The position numbers and the translations under genes were made by a program. The notes beneath the pieces were generated by a model that was given only the letters and a program-made list of their open reading frames with translations, was not told where the DNA came from and made no database searches. Positions 10,892-23,175 of a stretch of DNA of 64,000 nucleotides are shown here, piece by piece. Numbering within the stretch: position 1 is the stretch's first letter; every line of letters begins with the position of its first letter. Source of the stretch: Laburnicola sp. R22_1. Lineage: Eukaryota > Ascomycota > Dothideomycetes > Pleosporales > Didymosphaeriaceae. The stretch spans positions 434,001 to 498,000 of the forward strand of contig JACONQ010000017.1 of the NCBI GenBank assembly GCA_014281115.1, written 5' to 3'.

Positions 10892-13800
10892 CATATAGAC
10901 CTAAATATTACTAATACTTATTTAGAACTTATATATATTAAGAATAACTACCTACGATTTTGTGTTACCTTCTCTAAGAATAAGGATAATAGGAAGATAT
11001 GGTTAGAACTCTAGAAGCATAATAACGCTAATAACTCCCCTGTCTACACATTTTAGTTAGGGATAGACCGCCCTAAAGATAATAAAAAGTACCCTATTAA
11101 GTACAAAACCACTATTAATAATATTATTAATAGTGAAAAGACACTACTAGAGCAGGTAATAGAGTAGCCCTATAACTAAATAATTAATATATTGGCCCTT
11201 CTTATTACCCTTTATAACACAGCCTATACTGCCTCTAATAATTTTAAAGGTTAAGCTTTACAATTATAAAAGGTGCCTACACAGTCTACTACACTACGTA
11301 TAGCAGAAATAGTTAAACAGCTAGCTATTTCTTAGCGCGAGCTTAATAAGTACTAGTAGCTATATAAGATTTAATATAATACTAATAATAACGCAAATCT
11401 ACTTTATAATAAAGTTAAAGTTATTTAGCGCAATTTGTCTACTATATATTATAGTAATAGTAAACTACAAGCCTATTTAAGCAAATACCTAATCTTAATA
11501 GACAACTACAACTATTAAATTAAGACGCTAGAATTAGAATTAGAGAAGGAAAATGTGAATATTAAGAAATACAACAACAAAGCTAGTAATAACTATTAGG
11601 CATAGAAGGCAGAACAGCAAAAATCGCGTAACTACTAGCTTAATTATAATAAAGCTATCTATAAACATAATAAGCTTTACTATAACTATAACTAGCTTAA
11701 GTAAAATAAGTAAAATAAAGTTATAGACCTAGTATAAAAGGTTTAACATTACAAACCTAACTTTTATAGATATATTATTCTAGACTAAAACACTAATAGT
11801 TGTAGAGACTCTTATCTATTTTAATAAGTATCTCCCTAGCATAATAGTCGCCCCGCGTTCTACTATAAGCTCTCTCTATAGCGTAATTAAAGCGTATTCT
11901 TTGTCTAGCCTATAACTAAGCAACCTGACTATCAGCAACTTAAATATTACTAAGAGATCTTTTATAAACTATATATTCCTTAAACTGCGTTAACTATACC
12001 TATCTTAATAATATCTAGTGGCAAACATATTCCTAAGATGCTAGATCTAGAGAAGTTTACTAGTAAAAAGAGTAAGAACTATAAGTATTAGTGTATACTA
12101 GCTACTAATAAGTGTAATATTACTTTTAATAATAAAAACTAGTGTATTGCCTATTTTATAAATTATATAAAGAATAACGCCTAGGTATTAGTTAAGAATA
12201 TACAACCTTAGTATTATATAGAGTATATTAAGGCCTTAGACAAGTTTTATAGAAATACTACTACTAATAAGATTACCTAGGCTTTAAATAATTTCGCCAA
12301 CCCTTTGCAACCTTTAAAATAGAAGTCTAGCAAATTCTTTATAGTATGGCGTATTAGATTTATAGTAGTCTATAACCTTATCTCTATGCCCAATACTATA
12401 ATAATTAATAAGTAATATTAATATATAGTCGTTCTAAAAGCTACCTAAGTAGTAAATACTAATGCCTTCTTATTTTAAATAATAAAGTTAACTAGTAAGT
12501 CTTATTCTATAACCTCCTCTAAACAGAATATTAATAAAGTTGCATTTAGACAAACCAAAGAAAAACGCTAGACGCTAGCACGCCTAAAGTTGTACTTTAA
12601 GTATGGGAAAGTAAATTACTAACAGCGCGACCCTAACGCTCTATATTAAAATAAGCCTACTATACTCTCTAGTAATATTTCTGCCTTAATTGCTGTGCTG
12701 CAAGCTATATATACTAACTCTAATACTAAGGAGGAGATTAATAAAGATAAGATTAATGTTAAAACTATATTAGTAAGCAAAATAAATAATAAAATAACAT
12801 GTTAGAATTTCGCTGTTATAATAAAAGATAAATAGATAAATAACTATAAGCTACCTAAAAATAAACTAAAATAGTCGTTCCGACAATAAGTTGCAATTAA
12901 AACCAAAGTCAACTTTAAGTAACGCACAAAAAGTTTACTAAAAGATAATTGTAAGAAATCCAATATTATATGTATTAAATTACTTAAAACTAAACCAAAA
13001 TATAATATAAAACTAACCTAATAAGTATTATAAAATACGCTATCGTAATATAAATAAGCTCGTAATTAATTTTTCTAAATTAATAACTTTTGACAAACTT
13101 GTCGCAATCAAGCGCTTTAACAATTTTGAGCAATTGCTAAAAAGAATATACTAAACAAGGCAATATTATATGTATTAAATTACTTATTACTAAAAAACAA
13201 AATATAACATATAAAAGACTTGTTTTATAATATAAAATACATTAGCGTATAATAAACTAAGGAGTAATAAATTATGCTAAAATAAGGCGTTTATGGTTAA
13301 CGTCACAACTAAGCAATAGTAAAACAAAGTTTACAATAGCTCGCATATAAAACACTAGTTTGCATATAAAACACTAGTTTGCATATAATAGCTTGCATAT
13401 AAAACACTAGTCTGCATATAAAACACTATTGCATATAAAACACTAGTTCAAATATTAGTTTAGAACACTAGCACGCATAAAAGTTAAAGGCATAATTAAA
13501 CTATACAAAACTAAGTGTTCGTTAGTCTAAATTATTTTGTATATAGATTGCTAGGTAGCCAGTTTATTGAAATTAATCAACCAGTTTAACAATACCAACT
13601 CGATCACCTTCTTATCTATTTATCCACTTTTCACAATTAAAGTTAACAAAGATAGCTTTATTATTAACTTAGAAAACTAGACGCTTTTGCGCAAAACTAT
13701 ATATAGGAGCTGGACTAGTGTAGTGCTAAACAAACATTAGATTAGCTTTAATTTAGTTACAACTAATTTAAAACTACTACTACCCTCTTAGTCCCACTCT

Positions 13801-16800
13801 TCTAGGCTCACCCTAGTGGACACTAAGTGTCCGCTATATTTTTAACTACTAGCCCTCTTAATATAATTAGTTAACTAACATTCTTAGGTTAGGTACAAAC
13901 ACTATAAGAATGGCGAAAGATTTTAATATTAGTTAACACTAAAGTAAGCGCGTGCTTTATAAGTTAATACTAAGTAAAGTAGTATTAATATAAGATAATG
14001 AAAATAGCAAAGCCTATTTGCCTAGTACTTACTAATAGTAGTAAAGTAAATAAGCTAATAAAAGCTGTTAATATAGTTATAAAATATAGTAGTTATACAT
14101 CTACTATATAATGCTATATTGCTAATATTAGAAACTATAATATTATCCTTAGATTGAACTAGACTAACTACTACAAACCCTTAATTTAATTTAGTAACAC
14201 TTAGTCTATAAAGTTTAAATTAGATTAATATAAAACTAACTACTTACACTATAAATAACCTAAAACTATATATAATAATAGACCTTTAAAAATAAATCGC
14301 GTAAAATATTCCTTATTAGTAATATATATATAATTAGCGCGTACGTTATAGTGCGTTTAGCCACAAGAAATTCTAAAAATACTATTTGGGTAGAGCCACA
14401 TTACTAGGATCTGCTCAACTATCTACCTAATAATAACACCTCGCTTAACACTCTTAAAGAAGCTTTTCCTAGCCTAGTAGCGATTATAATAAAGAAAAAC
14501 TTTAATAAATATATATATAAGCTAAGTTAGGCACTCTAGTCTAATAAGAAGCTTAAGGAAATAGTGCCAGCCTTTATATATAATAAAGTAAAATAGGTTT
14601 TTAGTGTAGTAAAAGCCAACACCTTGCCTCTCTATTATAAGGACGTTAACTACACAATTAATATAGATCTAACTATACCTATTTCCTAGCCAAAGATTTA
14701 CAGACTTACGCACACAAAGACTAAGATAGTTAAGAAGTATATTAATAAAATACTAGGCAAGAGTTTTATCTAGTTAAGTATATTACTATAGGCAGCGCTA
14801 GTATTAGTAGTTAGGAAACCTAGTAGTAGCCTTTAAATTTGCATTAACTATTAACAACTTAACGCTATTATAAAGAAGAACTAAAACACCCCACTATCTA
14901 TTAAGGAGACCCTTATAAGAATAGCTAGGGTGTTAATTATATTTCTTATTAATATTATCGCAGCTTTTAACACAGCCTATATTAAAAAAGGCAACAAAGA
15001 AAAAATAGCCTTTATAACTTACTATAGATTATATAAATATATTATAATGCCTTTTGGCCTATGCAACACACCTAGTACGTTTTAGACTTTTATTAATAAA
15101 ACGCTTTAAGAGTATCTTAACAACTTCTATATAGGATATCTAGACAATATTCTTATTTACTCTAAGTATAAGGATAATGTTAAGCGCCACGTCTTATAAG
15201 TTCTAACTAAACTTAAAAATACTAGTCTTTACTTAGACCCTACAAAGTATAAATAGAAGATTAAGCGAGTTAAGTACCTAGGGCTTATCCTTACTACTAA
15301 TAGGATAGAGATAGATCTAGAAAAAGTTAAAATAGTTACTTACTAGCCAACGCCAAAGTGTGTAAAAGACGTCTAGGCGTTTCTAAGATTCGCTGATTTT
15401 TATAGGTAGTTTATTACTAGATTTTTATACCTAGCCAAACCTCTTACTAAACTTATAAAGAATGGCACTTATAAGAAGTTCCCTTTACAACCTAGTTTAA
15501 AAGCAATACTTATATTTAATAAGTTAAAAGAGCCTTTAGCGACGCTAATAGTTATATTCTTACCCACTTTAATCCTAACTTAGAGACCTAGCTAGAAACT
15601 AACGCCTCTAACTTTATCTACGCTATAGTGTTATCCTAGATATATAAAAGCATACTACAACTAGTCGCCTTCCTATTATATAAGATAACCCCCGCTAAAT
15701 ATAACTATAAGATCTATAATAAAAAACTCCTAGCAATTATCTAGGCCTTTAAGGAATAGTAATTCGAACTTATAGGCACTAATAACCTAATTAAGGTTCT
15801 ATTAGACTATTAAGTATTATAAATATTTATAACAAATAAACGTTTAAACTATTAGTAGACAAGACAGGCTAAGTTTTTATCTAAGTTTAATTTTAAAATT
15901 ATATATTATCCTGGAGTATAAGGTATAAAGCTAGATACGCTAACGTATTATTCTAATAACCTACTATAAGAGGTTAAAGATACTTAATAATAGCACTAAT
16001 AGCAAGTTATTATTAAACTATATTAGGTTAATCTAAAACTTTAAGTAGCCTATATAACAAGTAAGTAGAACGTAGGCGTAAGACATACTATATAACTAGT
16101 ATATATTACTATAGTTAACTCTATATAAGCTATTATTAATATTACGCGTAATATATATAATAATAGTAAGAAAGTTAATATTACTAAGAAAGTTACCCTT
16201 AATGGGTTGACTTTATACGCGCTAGGGGGGAGGAAAGTTTCTCTAATAAAAACTTATCACTAATACTTAACAGCCTAACATATAATAATAACTCGCATAA
16301 AGACCTTATTAAACTAAACGCACCTATTACACCTACTACGCAGCTCTCTAAGCCTACACCTACTATATACTAATTAAATAACTACTAGCTAAGACCTTAA
16401 GTATAGTAGAGCTAATAGACAAAATTCGCGCAGCCTACCCCTAAAATAAAGACTTAATAATAATTATAATAGCTCTAAAGAATAGGAAATAGAGGATACT
16501 CTATAAGCTTATCCATAGAGAAATAAGACTAAAGCTAAGTAACTATTAGCTATATAGTAGACTACTATATATATAAGGTAAAGTATATATCTCTAATATT
16601 ATAGACCTTTAAGCCTAAGTAATTAATTATATTTATAAGTTGTTATATAAAAGATATAGAGGAAAACACAAGAGTTATATAAAAGTAATATATTAGTACT
16701 TTTAGCTAAATATAATAAGTAATATTACATAATATATTAAAGCCTACCTAGTCTATTAATATATAAAGACCTACTGTAATAGTAAATAAGGCTTACTCTA

Positions 16801-18519
16801 TCTACTGCCTATACCTAAGAGGTATTAGATATCTATTTTAATTAATTATATTACTAAGCTCCCTTCTTATATAGTTAATGGCTGCACATACTAGCATATC
16901 TTAGTAATAGTTAACTAGCTTAGTAAGAAGCAAAAGTTTATACTTATTATAGACTTATATATTAATACTTTAGTATAGATCTTTATTAAGTTTATATAGT
17001 GTAAGAAAGATTACCTAGAGGATATTATATAAGATAGAGGAGCGTAATTTACGTCTTATTTTTAGAAACACTTATATTAATATGTTAGTACTAAGCCTAA
17101 ACTATTAACGTCCTATTATCCTAAGACTAATAGATAAATAGAGAACACTAATACTATTGTAAAATAGTACTTACGCGTGTTTATTAATTATAAATAAGAT
17201 AACTAGGCAATCTTGCTACCTATAGCAAAATTAATAGCCAACTTATTAACAAGTGCTAGTATTAGTGTAATGGCTTTTTATGCTACTAAAGGCTACAAAC
17301 TATATTTAGGTCTAGAGCCCCTATTACCTATTAATAAGACGCTTACTATATCCACTAAAACTAATTATATCTATGCTAATTATTTTATAGAGCACCTTAG
17401 CTAACTATATAATAATTTTTACGAGAGCCTTAAGTAGGCATAAGCTAAATAGGTAGAGTATATAAATAAAGAACACTAACCCTCTATAGTGTTTAAAGTA
17501 GATAATTAGGTAATATTTAATATTTACCACGCGCGTATTATACAGCCTAGTTTGTTATTAGACTATAAGAACTATAGGCCCTTTATAATTACTAAGTCTA
17601 TTAATAATATGGCTTACTAAGTAGATCTTCTACTAGAAATCTATATTTACAATATCTTCTACCCTTAGCTATTACACTTACATAAGTTACTAATATAGGA
17701 CTAGACTCTAGTGCCTAAAGGCCCTATAAAAATCGCCAACCCTAATATATAAGATAACTTAAACTATAAGTTAAAGTAATTCTAGATACTTAACTTAATT
17801 ATAAAATAAAGAACCTACTATTATAAAATTAAAAGGGCCTACTTTAGTATAAAGTGTAATAAAAGAATTACCTATTAGGACTAAACAACCCATTATAGAA
17901 TCCATATATAAATCTTATTAACACGCTAGATCTAGTCTATAATTAGTACTAGAGCCACCTATTCCTTCCTATATATAAGAAGTTTACTACACTAATAGGT
18001 AAATAGAATATATTATTATTAAGGATAAGTAAACTACTAGCTTTAATAATAAAGTAAATATATATATAGTAAGCTCTTATATCCTCCCTATAAATATAAG
18101 TTATAGTAAATAAGAAGAGTATCTCTATTACCTATACTACTAACAATATTATTTATTACACAATAGTTATACTCTTAAGTAGTATAGTCTAGAATATTAG
18201 TATATATATATAATAGTAAGTACCTATATATTAGAAATTACTTATATACTAGGAATTGCCTATATATTAGAGACTATAAGATTAAGCCTAATAATAGCAA
18301 TTGCGCCTAGTAATAGTAATTACGCTTAATAATAGTATCTTACTATATACACACACGCTAATATTACTACCTAAAAGTAAAATTTATAAAAAGTTATAAT
18401 TTATAAGTACTAGTTATAATTTCTAGTTATATAACGTATAAGGCATTTTTAGTTAATAATCTTACTCTAGTTAGTATAGTTATAAGTAATAGAACTATAT
18501 TTTTTAGAGGGGGAGGTAG
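10892..18519 (+). pseudogene. Gypsy C gag-pol relic, split by inverted-repeat arm
   Basis: Plus-strand frames rich in TAG/TAA give gag from about 10900. A degenerate zinc knuckle at 12589-12633 reads KYGKVNYxQRDP. After the arm at 12757-13636 come a protease region, RT (about 14640-15520), RNase H (about 15590-15960) and integrase (about 16490-17300) with DRGAxFTS. The C-terminus has a GPY/F-like and chromodomain-like block (17480-17960). The RT YLDD box near 15140 reads YLDN and the integrase first Asp reads Asn, both G-to-A changes. The 63-residue open piece at 17213-17404 is part of the integrase C-terminal half. No 5' LTR was found. Non-functional. Confidence 0.82.
12757..13636 (-). repeat. 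Right arm of the ~0.9 kb inverted repeat
   Basis: It is the inverted partner of 9993-10891. It sits between the gag (to about 12870) and the protease/RT part (from 13640) of gypsy C, so the gypsy reading is interrupted here. Units containing GCATATAAAACACTAG recur at about 13340-13455. No open frame was found inside. It may be a long-TIR DNA transposon end, an inverted duplication, or two insertions of one element. Confidence 0.83.
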
Positions 18520-18745
18520 TGTAATATATTAATACCCAGAGGTGCCGCAGCCCTAAGGCAGGCCGGGGATAACACCTTATCTCCGAAGCTAGCCCTAATT
18601 AGGCCTAGTCCTAGGCGCTCACTACGCGCCCACTATATAGTAGGCATAGGTAATTACTAGAATCCCTACGCAGTATCTTACCTATAGAGTCGAATCTACT
18701 ATCTTAACTCTAACTATTATTATTTCTTTATAGTCCTTAAGGATA
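18520..18745 (+). repeat. Probable 3' LTR of gypsy C
   Basis: A purine run (AGAGGGGGAGGTAG) ends at 18519. A sequence starting TGTAATAT then rises sharply in GC, unlike the coding part. The right limit is set only by the start of the R1 repeat near 18746. No second copy exists in the window, so the LTR call rests on the polypurine tract and TG start. Confidence 0.5.
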
Positions 18746-19800
18746 TTAAAGATCTTTATTATGTGGAAATTCTAACTAAGGTCGAGTTTGCACTATATAT
18801 AGAGAGGAGTAAAATAGAAGACACTATAATCTAGTACCTAGCACATAGTAGTAGTAATAAAATATACACAAAATAATAATAATTTTAGTAAAGCTATGCG
18901 AAGTTATAACTATAGTTCGCTGTACGCATATTATATAAGTCTGCCTACTCTTATAATATCTACAACGTCTAAAAATTCTTTTTCTTTAATACACACAATA
19001 CTAAGTCTTTTAAATTTAACTTTTTAATATATGTAGTAAGCTAGCTTTCTAGCGTTCTAAGATTTAGTCGTCTAATACCCGCGGTTAGACGGCTACCAGA
19101 GAATTTAAAACTGGCATAGATAACTAGCTAGGCAATATTAGTTATCTAGCCTACCTATTGTAAGATATAGTTAAGGCAGGCCTACTAGAGAACTAGATTA
19201 ATTACACTATTCTAGAGGTTATAACTAATAATCTATTTAGGCCATATACTATCTTTACGCGACTCCAAATTCTTAAGTACGAGGCTATCCTTTTATACAG
19301 AGGCCTAAGCAATAATGCAGCGATATTTATATAATAATAATAGCTCCTTGCTATTGCATTGTTGGCAAGGCTAGAGGACAGACTAAGATATAGTAGTGGG
19401 CAACTATTAGAGGAGGAGAGGATATTCCTTATACGTTGCCAGAGCGCGCGCGCGCAGCCATGGCAGGAGAAGCTCCTAGTAGTAGTTAAGATCTTACGGG
19501 CGCATAAGGATAATAAGGAGTAAGGGCAGCGGCGCAATAAGGGTGAGAGTAAGCAGTGGCGGGGGAAGCATAGAGGAGATGGGCGGTGGCAAGGTCCTAG
19601 GGGGCGGTATACAGCTCGCTGGTTGCGAGGGGAGATCTACTATAGGAGAGTAACAAAATAGTTAGGTTAGTTACTATTATAATTATTGTTGTTATTATTG
19701 TAGCGAAAAATATTATTAAAGAAATTATTAATTACGTAACACAGTGGTTAGTTAAATAGCCGGCCCGAAATTACGTAATATTACGAATTAATTCTAGAAG
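18746..19800 (+). repeat. Unrecognised ~1 kb dispersed repeat R1, copy 1, with coding traces
   Basis: The first ~140 bp match 56612-56755 and 52163-52310. The last ~200 bp match 57560-57700, including GCGAAAAATATTATTAAAG and a segment with CGTAATATTACG (19774-19785). The middle is more diverged, but plus-strand translation of 19200-19320 and of 57300-57420 shares LFRPY and a following I-L-x2-x-A-x-L pattern, so both probably derive from one protein. The C-terminal part near 19500-19650 is basic. The family was not recognised. An internal ~150 bp present at 56755-56900 is missing here. Confidence 0.55.
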
Positions 19801-20564
19801 AGAAGTTCTTAAGGATATAAAAACTATATAGAAGCTTCTAGCAATTATATTTTTTTGGTTTTTATTAGGCTATTCTTACTAAAAGGAATATTAGCTAGCT
19901 ATAGTAATTATATATTATATACGCTTAGTTATTAATTATATAATATTAGTTTAGTACACTATATCTATATATATATTAGAAACTACTCTATACTTATATA
20001 CTATAAGTATATATAACGCGTTAACTTACTTATAAATAGTAATACTTATTACTACTATAGGTTCCTATAAGTCTACACTATAGGTTTAAATACCTAGCAA
20101 CACTGCCTTACTTATTATATCTTCTATCTCCCTCTACTATATTAGAATCGCTCTAGAAGTTAACGCGCCTTATCCTTACTATAGCACTCTAGCTATAGAG
20201 TATACGCATTAATAAAGCGGCAATACTATAATATACTAAGATACTAAAAGGTATATTTAAAGAAATAGGTATATAGCACCTAAGAGACTTACTAAATTTA
20301 TGCTAGATATAAATAAATCTCTAAATTATCTAGCTTAAGAAGGTTAGCCTATAGCTACTATATAAGTAATTATATAATAGTAATAGTTTAGTATATGCAG
20401 TATATATAGTAGAGTTCTAGAACCTTTACCTACTAAAGAAGCATCTTTAAAATAACTATAACTATAATCTTACTATATATTACTATACGTGGTTAACTAC
20501 TATTAAAGAGAATAATAATAAGAGGTACACGCACTAGTATCTCTATCTTATTACTACTTATAAT
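19801..20564 (+). other. AT-rich relic, no assignable gene
   Basis: No open frame over 60 codons was found. Plus-strand translation of about 20120-20560 reads plausibly if TAG/TAA are taken as mutated Gln codons, but it matches nothing I recognise. It may be part of the hAT element whose core lies at 34.1-43.1 kb. Confidence 0.35.
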
Positions 20565-20580
20565 ACTATATAAATATACT

Positions 20581-20687
20581 TCTTTTTATTAACACCTTAA
20601 AACGCTTTTCTGTGTATATAACAACAGAAGAAATATCTACTATTATTATAATATTTTTATTAGAGACCTCTTAGTTATAAAAAAACC
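20581..20687 (+). mobile_element. Small poly(A)-ended retroposon, copy A
   Basis: The 107-bp insertion ends in an A-rich tail (TTATAAAAAAACC). It is flanked by a perfect 16-bp direct repeat ACTATATAAATATACT (20565-20580 and 20688-20703). It shares the internal words AACGCTTTTCTGTGTATATAA with the other copies. The tail plus long variable duplications point to target-primed reverse transcription (a SINE or a 5'-truncated LINE). Confidence 0.78.
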
Positions 20688-20708
20688 ACTATATAAATAT
20701 ACTAGTAG

Positions 20709-21036
20709 CAATAATAATAATAATAATAAAATAATAATAATAAAATAATAATAATAAAATAATAATAATAAAATAATAATAATAAAATAATAATAATAAA
20801 ATAATAATAATAAAATAATAATAATAAAATAATAATAATAAAATAATAATAATAAAATAATAATAATAAAATAATAATAATAAAATAATAATAATAAAAT
20901 AATAATAATAAAATAATAATAATAAAATAATAATAATAAAGTAATAATAATAAAATAATAATAATAAAATAATAATAATAAAATAATAATAATAAAGTAA
21001 TAATAATAAAATAATAATAACAAAATAATAACATAA
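20709..21036 (+). repeat. 14-bp AT minisatellite, about 23 units
   Basis: The unit is AAAATAATAATAAT, repeated with rare G or C substitutions (for example AAAGTAATAATAAT near 20938 and 20993). Because 14 is not a multiple of 3, a period of 14 residues (Phe, Tyr, Ile and Leu runs) appears in spurious long frames on the minus strand. These are not genes. Confidence 0.93.
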
Positions 21037-21058
21037 AATAGGTTCTTTAAAAAGATAG

Positions 21059-21238
21059 TGTAAGATTATAAGTATAATGCTTAATCTATTAATTTACTAC
21101 TAAGGCGATCCCTTAAAAAAGGAAAGTAGGTCTAAAGGCTATAAGGCCTAAGAAGAAAACTCTTCCCTAGCCAAGGCTAATCTAGGCCAGTCTAGGGCAA
21201 CTAGAGGGTTACGCTGCCACAGGGGACGCGTTGTAACA
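21059..21238 (-). repeat. 3' LTR of gypsy B (180 bp)
   Basis: The plus-strand sequence from TGTAAGATTA to GTTGTAACA aligns with 33870-34049. Roughly ten differences are visible, several of RIP type (TGTAAC/TATAAC; GCAACTAGAGGG/GAAACTAGGAGA). The duplication GATAG precedes it. Confidence 0.95.
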
Positions 21239-21257
21239 AAGCTCCCTTTCTTTAAAG
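21239..21257 (-). other. Polypurine tract of gypsy B
   Basis: The minus-strand purine run CTTTAAAGAAAGGGAGCTT lies directly beside the 3' LTR, the expected plus-strand primer site. Confidence 0.8.
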
Positions 21258-21699
21258 GACCTCGACCCCAAGGTTGCCAAAGAAATTTTTCTAAATAGGC
21301 TAGCTAAGCTCGCTTAACTAGCCTATTTTGGACTAGCGTACCTTTATAAGTTTACCCCCAGCCCTGCTACTCTATTACCTCTTCTCCCCACTCTCCCCAC
21401 GTCGCCACTTATTCTAGCGTAAGTACCCCCTGGGATAGGCGCTCCTAGCAGGCTCCGACAAGGGTAATCTAGGGTAATCTAGGCCCATTCTAGGCCAAAA
21501 CACCCCTAATCTGGGGTTTTCTTAGGCCTGTGGGAGGTCCCCCTATACCTATCTAGGCTTGTCTAGAGCTAACGACGCTTAATAGTCCGCTTCGACGTCG
21601 CCTAATCCTTTTTTTCAACCCATTTAACCTCCTTGGAACAGCCTCGGCCCTAGTCAAGCCCGATCTAGGCCCATCTAGCCCTATCTCACCCTTATTAAG
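21258..21699 (+). other. Upstream region of the antisense gene in gypsy B
   Basis: This GC-richer noncoding stretch lies between the polypurine tract and the ATG at 21700. A TTTATAAG box occurs near 21351-21358. The words TCTAGGC and GGTAATCTAGG recur several times (about 21465-21500 and 21550-21690), also in the introns of the gene. A promoter is likely here by position only. Confidence 0.45.
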
Positions 21700-22740
21700 A
21701 TGTCTAGTACTTTGCAGAGGTTAAAGAAAACAGCCTAGGATAATACACTTATTATAACAAACCCCTGTATAACCTGCCTCTAGAGTCTAGTGGACGAGCT
21801 CTATAATAATAAAGTTAAGGAAGTTTATCCTTGCTAGTTCTTCTAAGAGGACTATAGAGCTCTATAGGACCGCAAGACCTACATCTTAGATGGCGTTATC
21901 AACCCTGGCTAGGACGATCTCATACTCAAGTGCGTCAAGTGCGCTAACGCCAGTTAGGATTGTTTCTAGGTAAGTAGGGCCAACCTAGACATATCTAGGC
22001 CTCTCTAGGGTTCTTAAGGGCCCTCTAACGTGTTTAGGTTCCCCAGCGTCTTGTCTCTAAGCTCCAGGCCGCCATAAAGCTCATCCTCCTAGATCCTAGC
22101 AGCCTTCGTCTCACTGAGGCTAAATTGGACGTAAGGGCGTTAAAGGAGATTCCTGAGGTCCCTAAGGGTTCTAAGGCCCCCTAGCCTATCTTGCCTCCCC
22201 TTAAGGAGGCTTCTATCCAGTTGTAGAAGGTCTTTAAGGATATCCAAATGTAAGTTTCTCCTATCTAGGCCTATTAAGGCCTCCCAAGGCTAATTTTAGG
22301 GTAGCCGTACCAAGGGCAAGTACGCTGGCAACAAGGACACTCCGCTGCACTCTAGCCGGGCCAACTTTCCCACTAACGGCTTCCTTCCCCTTAGGCTCAC
22401 TAAGAAGGAGAAGGCTAAGGCCAAGAAGAATTGGAAGCGTTTGGCGAATAATAACGCAGGCGGTCTCGCGGGTACCCCGCGTAAGCGGGCTAGAGGTGGA
22501 GGTAAGGCGGTAGGCAATACTAATCTCTCTGCTGTTAAGGTAATCTAAACTTCCCAAGCCCTATCTAGGGTAATCTAGGCTAACCAATGTTAGGCTCGCT
22601 TGAGTGCGCTTAAGGACGCGTTGGACTTCCTAGTTAAGAGGGTGCGGCTAGGTTCCAAGGCTTTGGAGCGTGCGAAGAGGGATTTCGAGTCGTTGTAGCA
22701 GCAGGTGCGCACCTAGGATTAGGATCCTTGGGCTTTCTAG
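21700..22740 (+). pseudogene. Four-exon zinc-finger-like gene carried antisense inside gypsy B
   Basis: Inferred exons are 21700-21969, 22038-22249, 22305-22539 and 22594-22740. The introns (68, 55 and 54 bp) start GTAAGT, GTAAGT and GTAATC, contain CTAAC or CTAAT branch-like words, and end TAG. Splicing keeps one frame throughout, giving about 288 residues. The interrupting codons are TAG or TAA, mutated Gln codons. The N-terminus has C-x2-C (residues ~26-29), a lone Cys, then C-x2-C-x6-C (residues ~76-86), like a small fungal zinc finger. Exon 3 is Lys/Arg-rich with an NLS-like KKEKAKAKKNWK. Exon 4 is helical and coiled-coil-like. It lies between the polypurine tract and pol, opposite to the element. 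The product was not recognised; a captured host gene or an accessory gene of the element are both possible. Confidence 0.62.
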
Positions 22741-23175
22741 GCCTGTTTGGCCCTTTCTGGCGTTTTCCTAGTCTGAGATACCCCCCTTTTAGCGTTTGCT
22801 GCCTCCCTTTAGCTTTTGGGAGGGGCTAAGGGCCTTATTTGGCCTTATTTATAGGTCTAGAGACGTAGCTTTAGCCTAGTTTGGCCTTGATTGGGCTTGT
22901 TCGTGCTTGGCTCCCTGGTTCATGGATCTTGGACGCCGATTAGTTTAGGTTCTTAGTAGAGAAGCTTTTCTGTGCTTTGCTCTCATAATCCTTTATATTG
23001 CATGTTTGTGACGGTATTTTTGCCTGTTTCACAACACTATTACTTCTTAGAGTCCGCGATTACGTACTATTGCTTGCCTGTCTACCTGCTAGGGCTAGTC
23101 TAGGCCAACCTAGGCCTTTCTGGGGTTATCTCTACCCCTCCTTATTTTGGAGGGCGACCCCAGCCTCTGCATGGC
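22741..23175 (+). other. Intergenic spacer between antisense gene and pol of gypsy B
   Basis: No coding potential was supported; short open frames here are shadows. The stretch would hold the 3' ends of the convergent plus-strand gene and minus-strand pol. It again contains TCTAGGCC-type words near 23095-23125. Confidence 0.5.

Noticed and set aside
19202..19537. 111-codon minus-strand open frame in R1
   Set aside because: The homologous translation shared with the other R1 copy is on the plus strand; the minus frame is not conserved.
19776..19784. TAATATTAC, identical to the geminivirus nick-site nonamer (also 57684-57692)
   Set aside because: It is a short AT palindrome in an AT-rich genome, with no flanking hairpin of the right form and no Rep-like gene nearby.
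20646..21034. Two long minus-strand open frames made of Phe/Tyr/Ile/Leu runs
   Set aside because: They are translations of the 14-bp AT minisatellite; the 14-residue period is the repeat read in three phases.
20709..21036. CRISPR-like array (also 34478-34663 and 50045-50515)
   Set aside because: Repeats are directly adjacent without unique spacers, and the organism is a fungus.
22261..22557. Minus-strand open frames over the antisense gene
   Set aside because: They are shadows of exon 3, whose plus-strand frame is supported by splice sites and composition.
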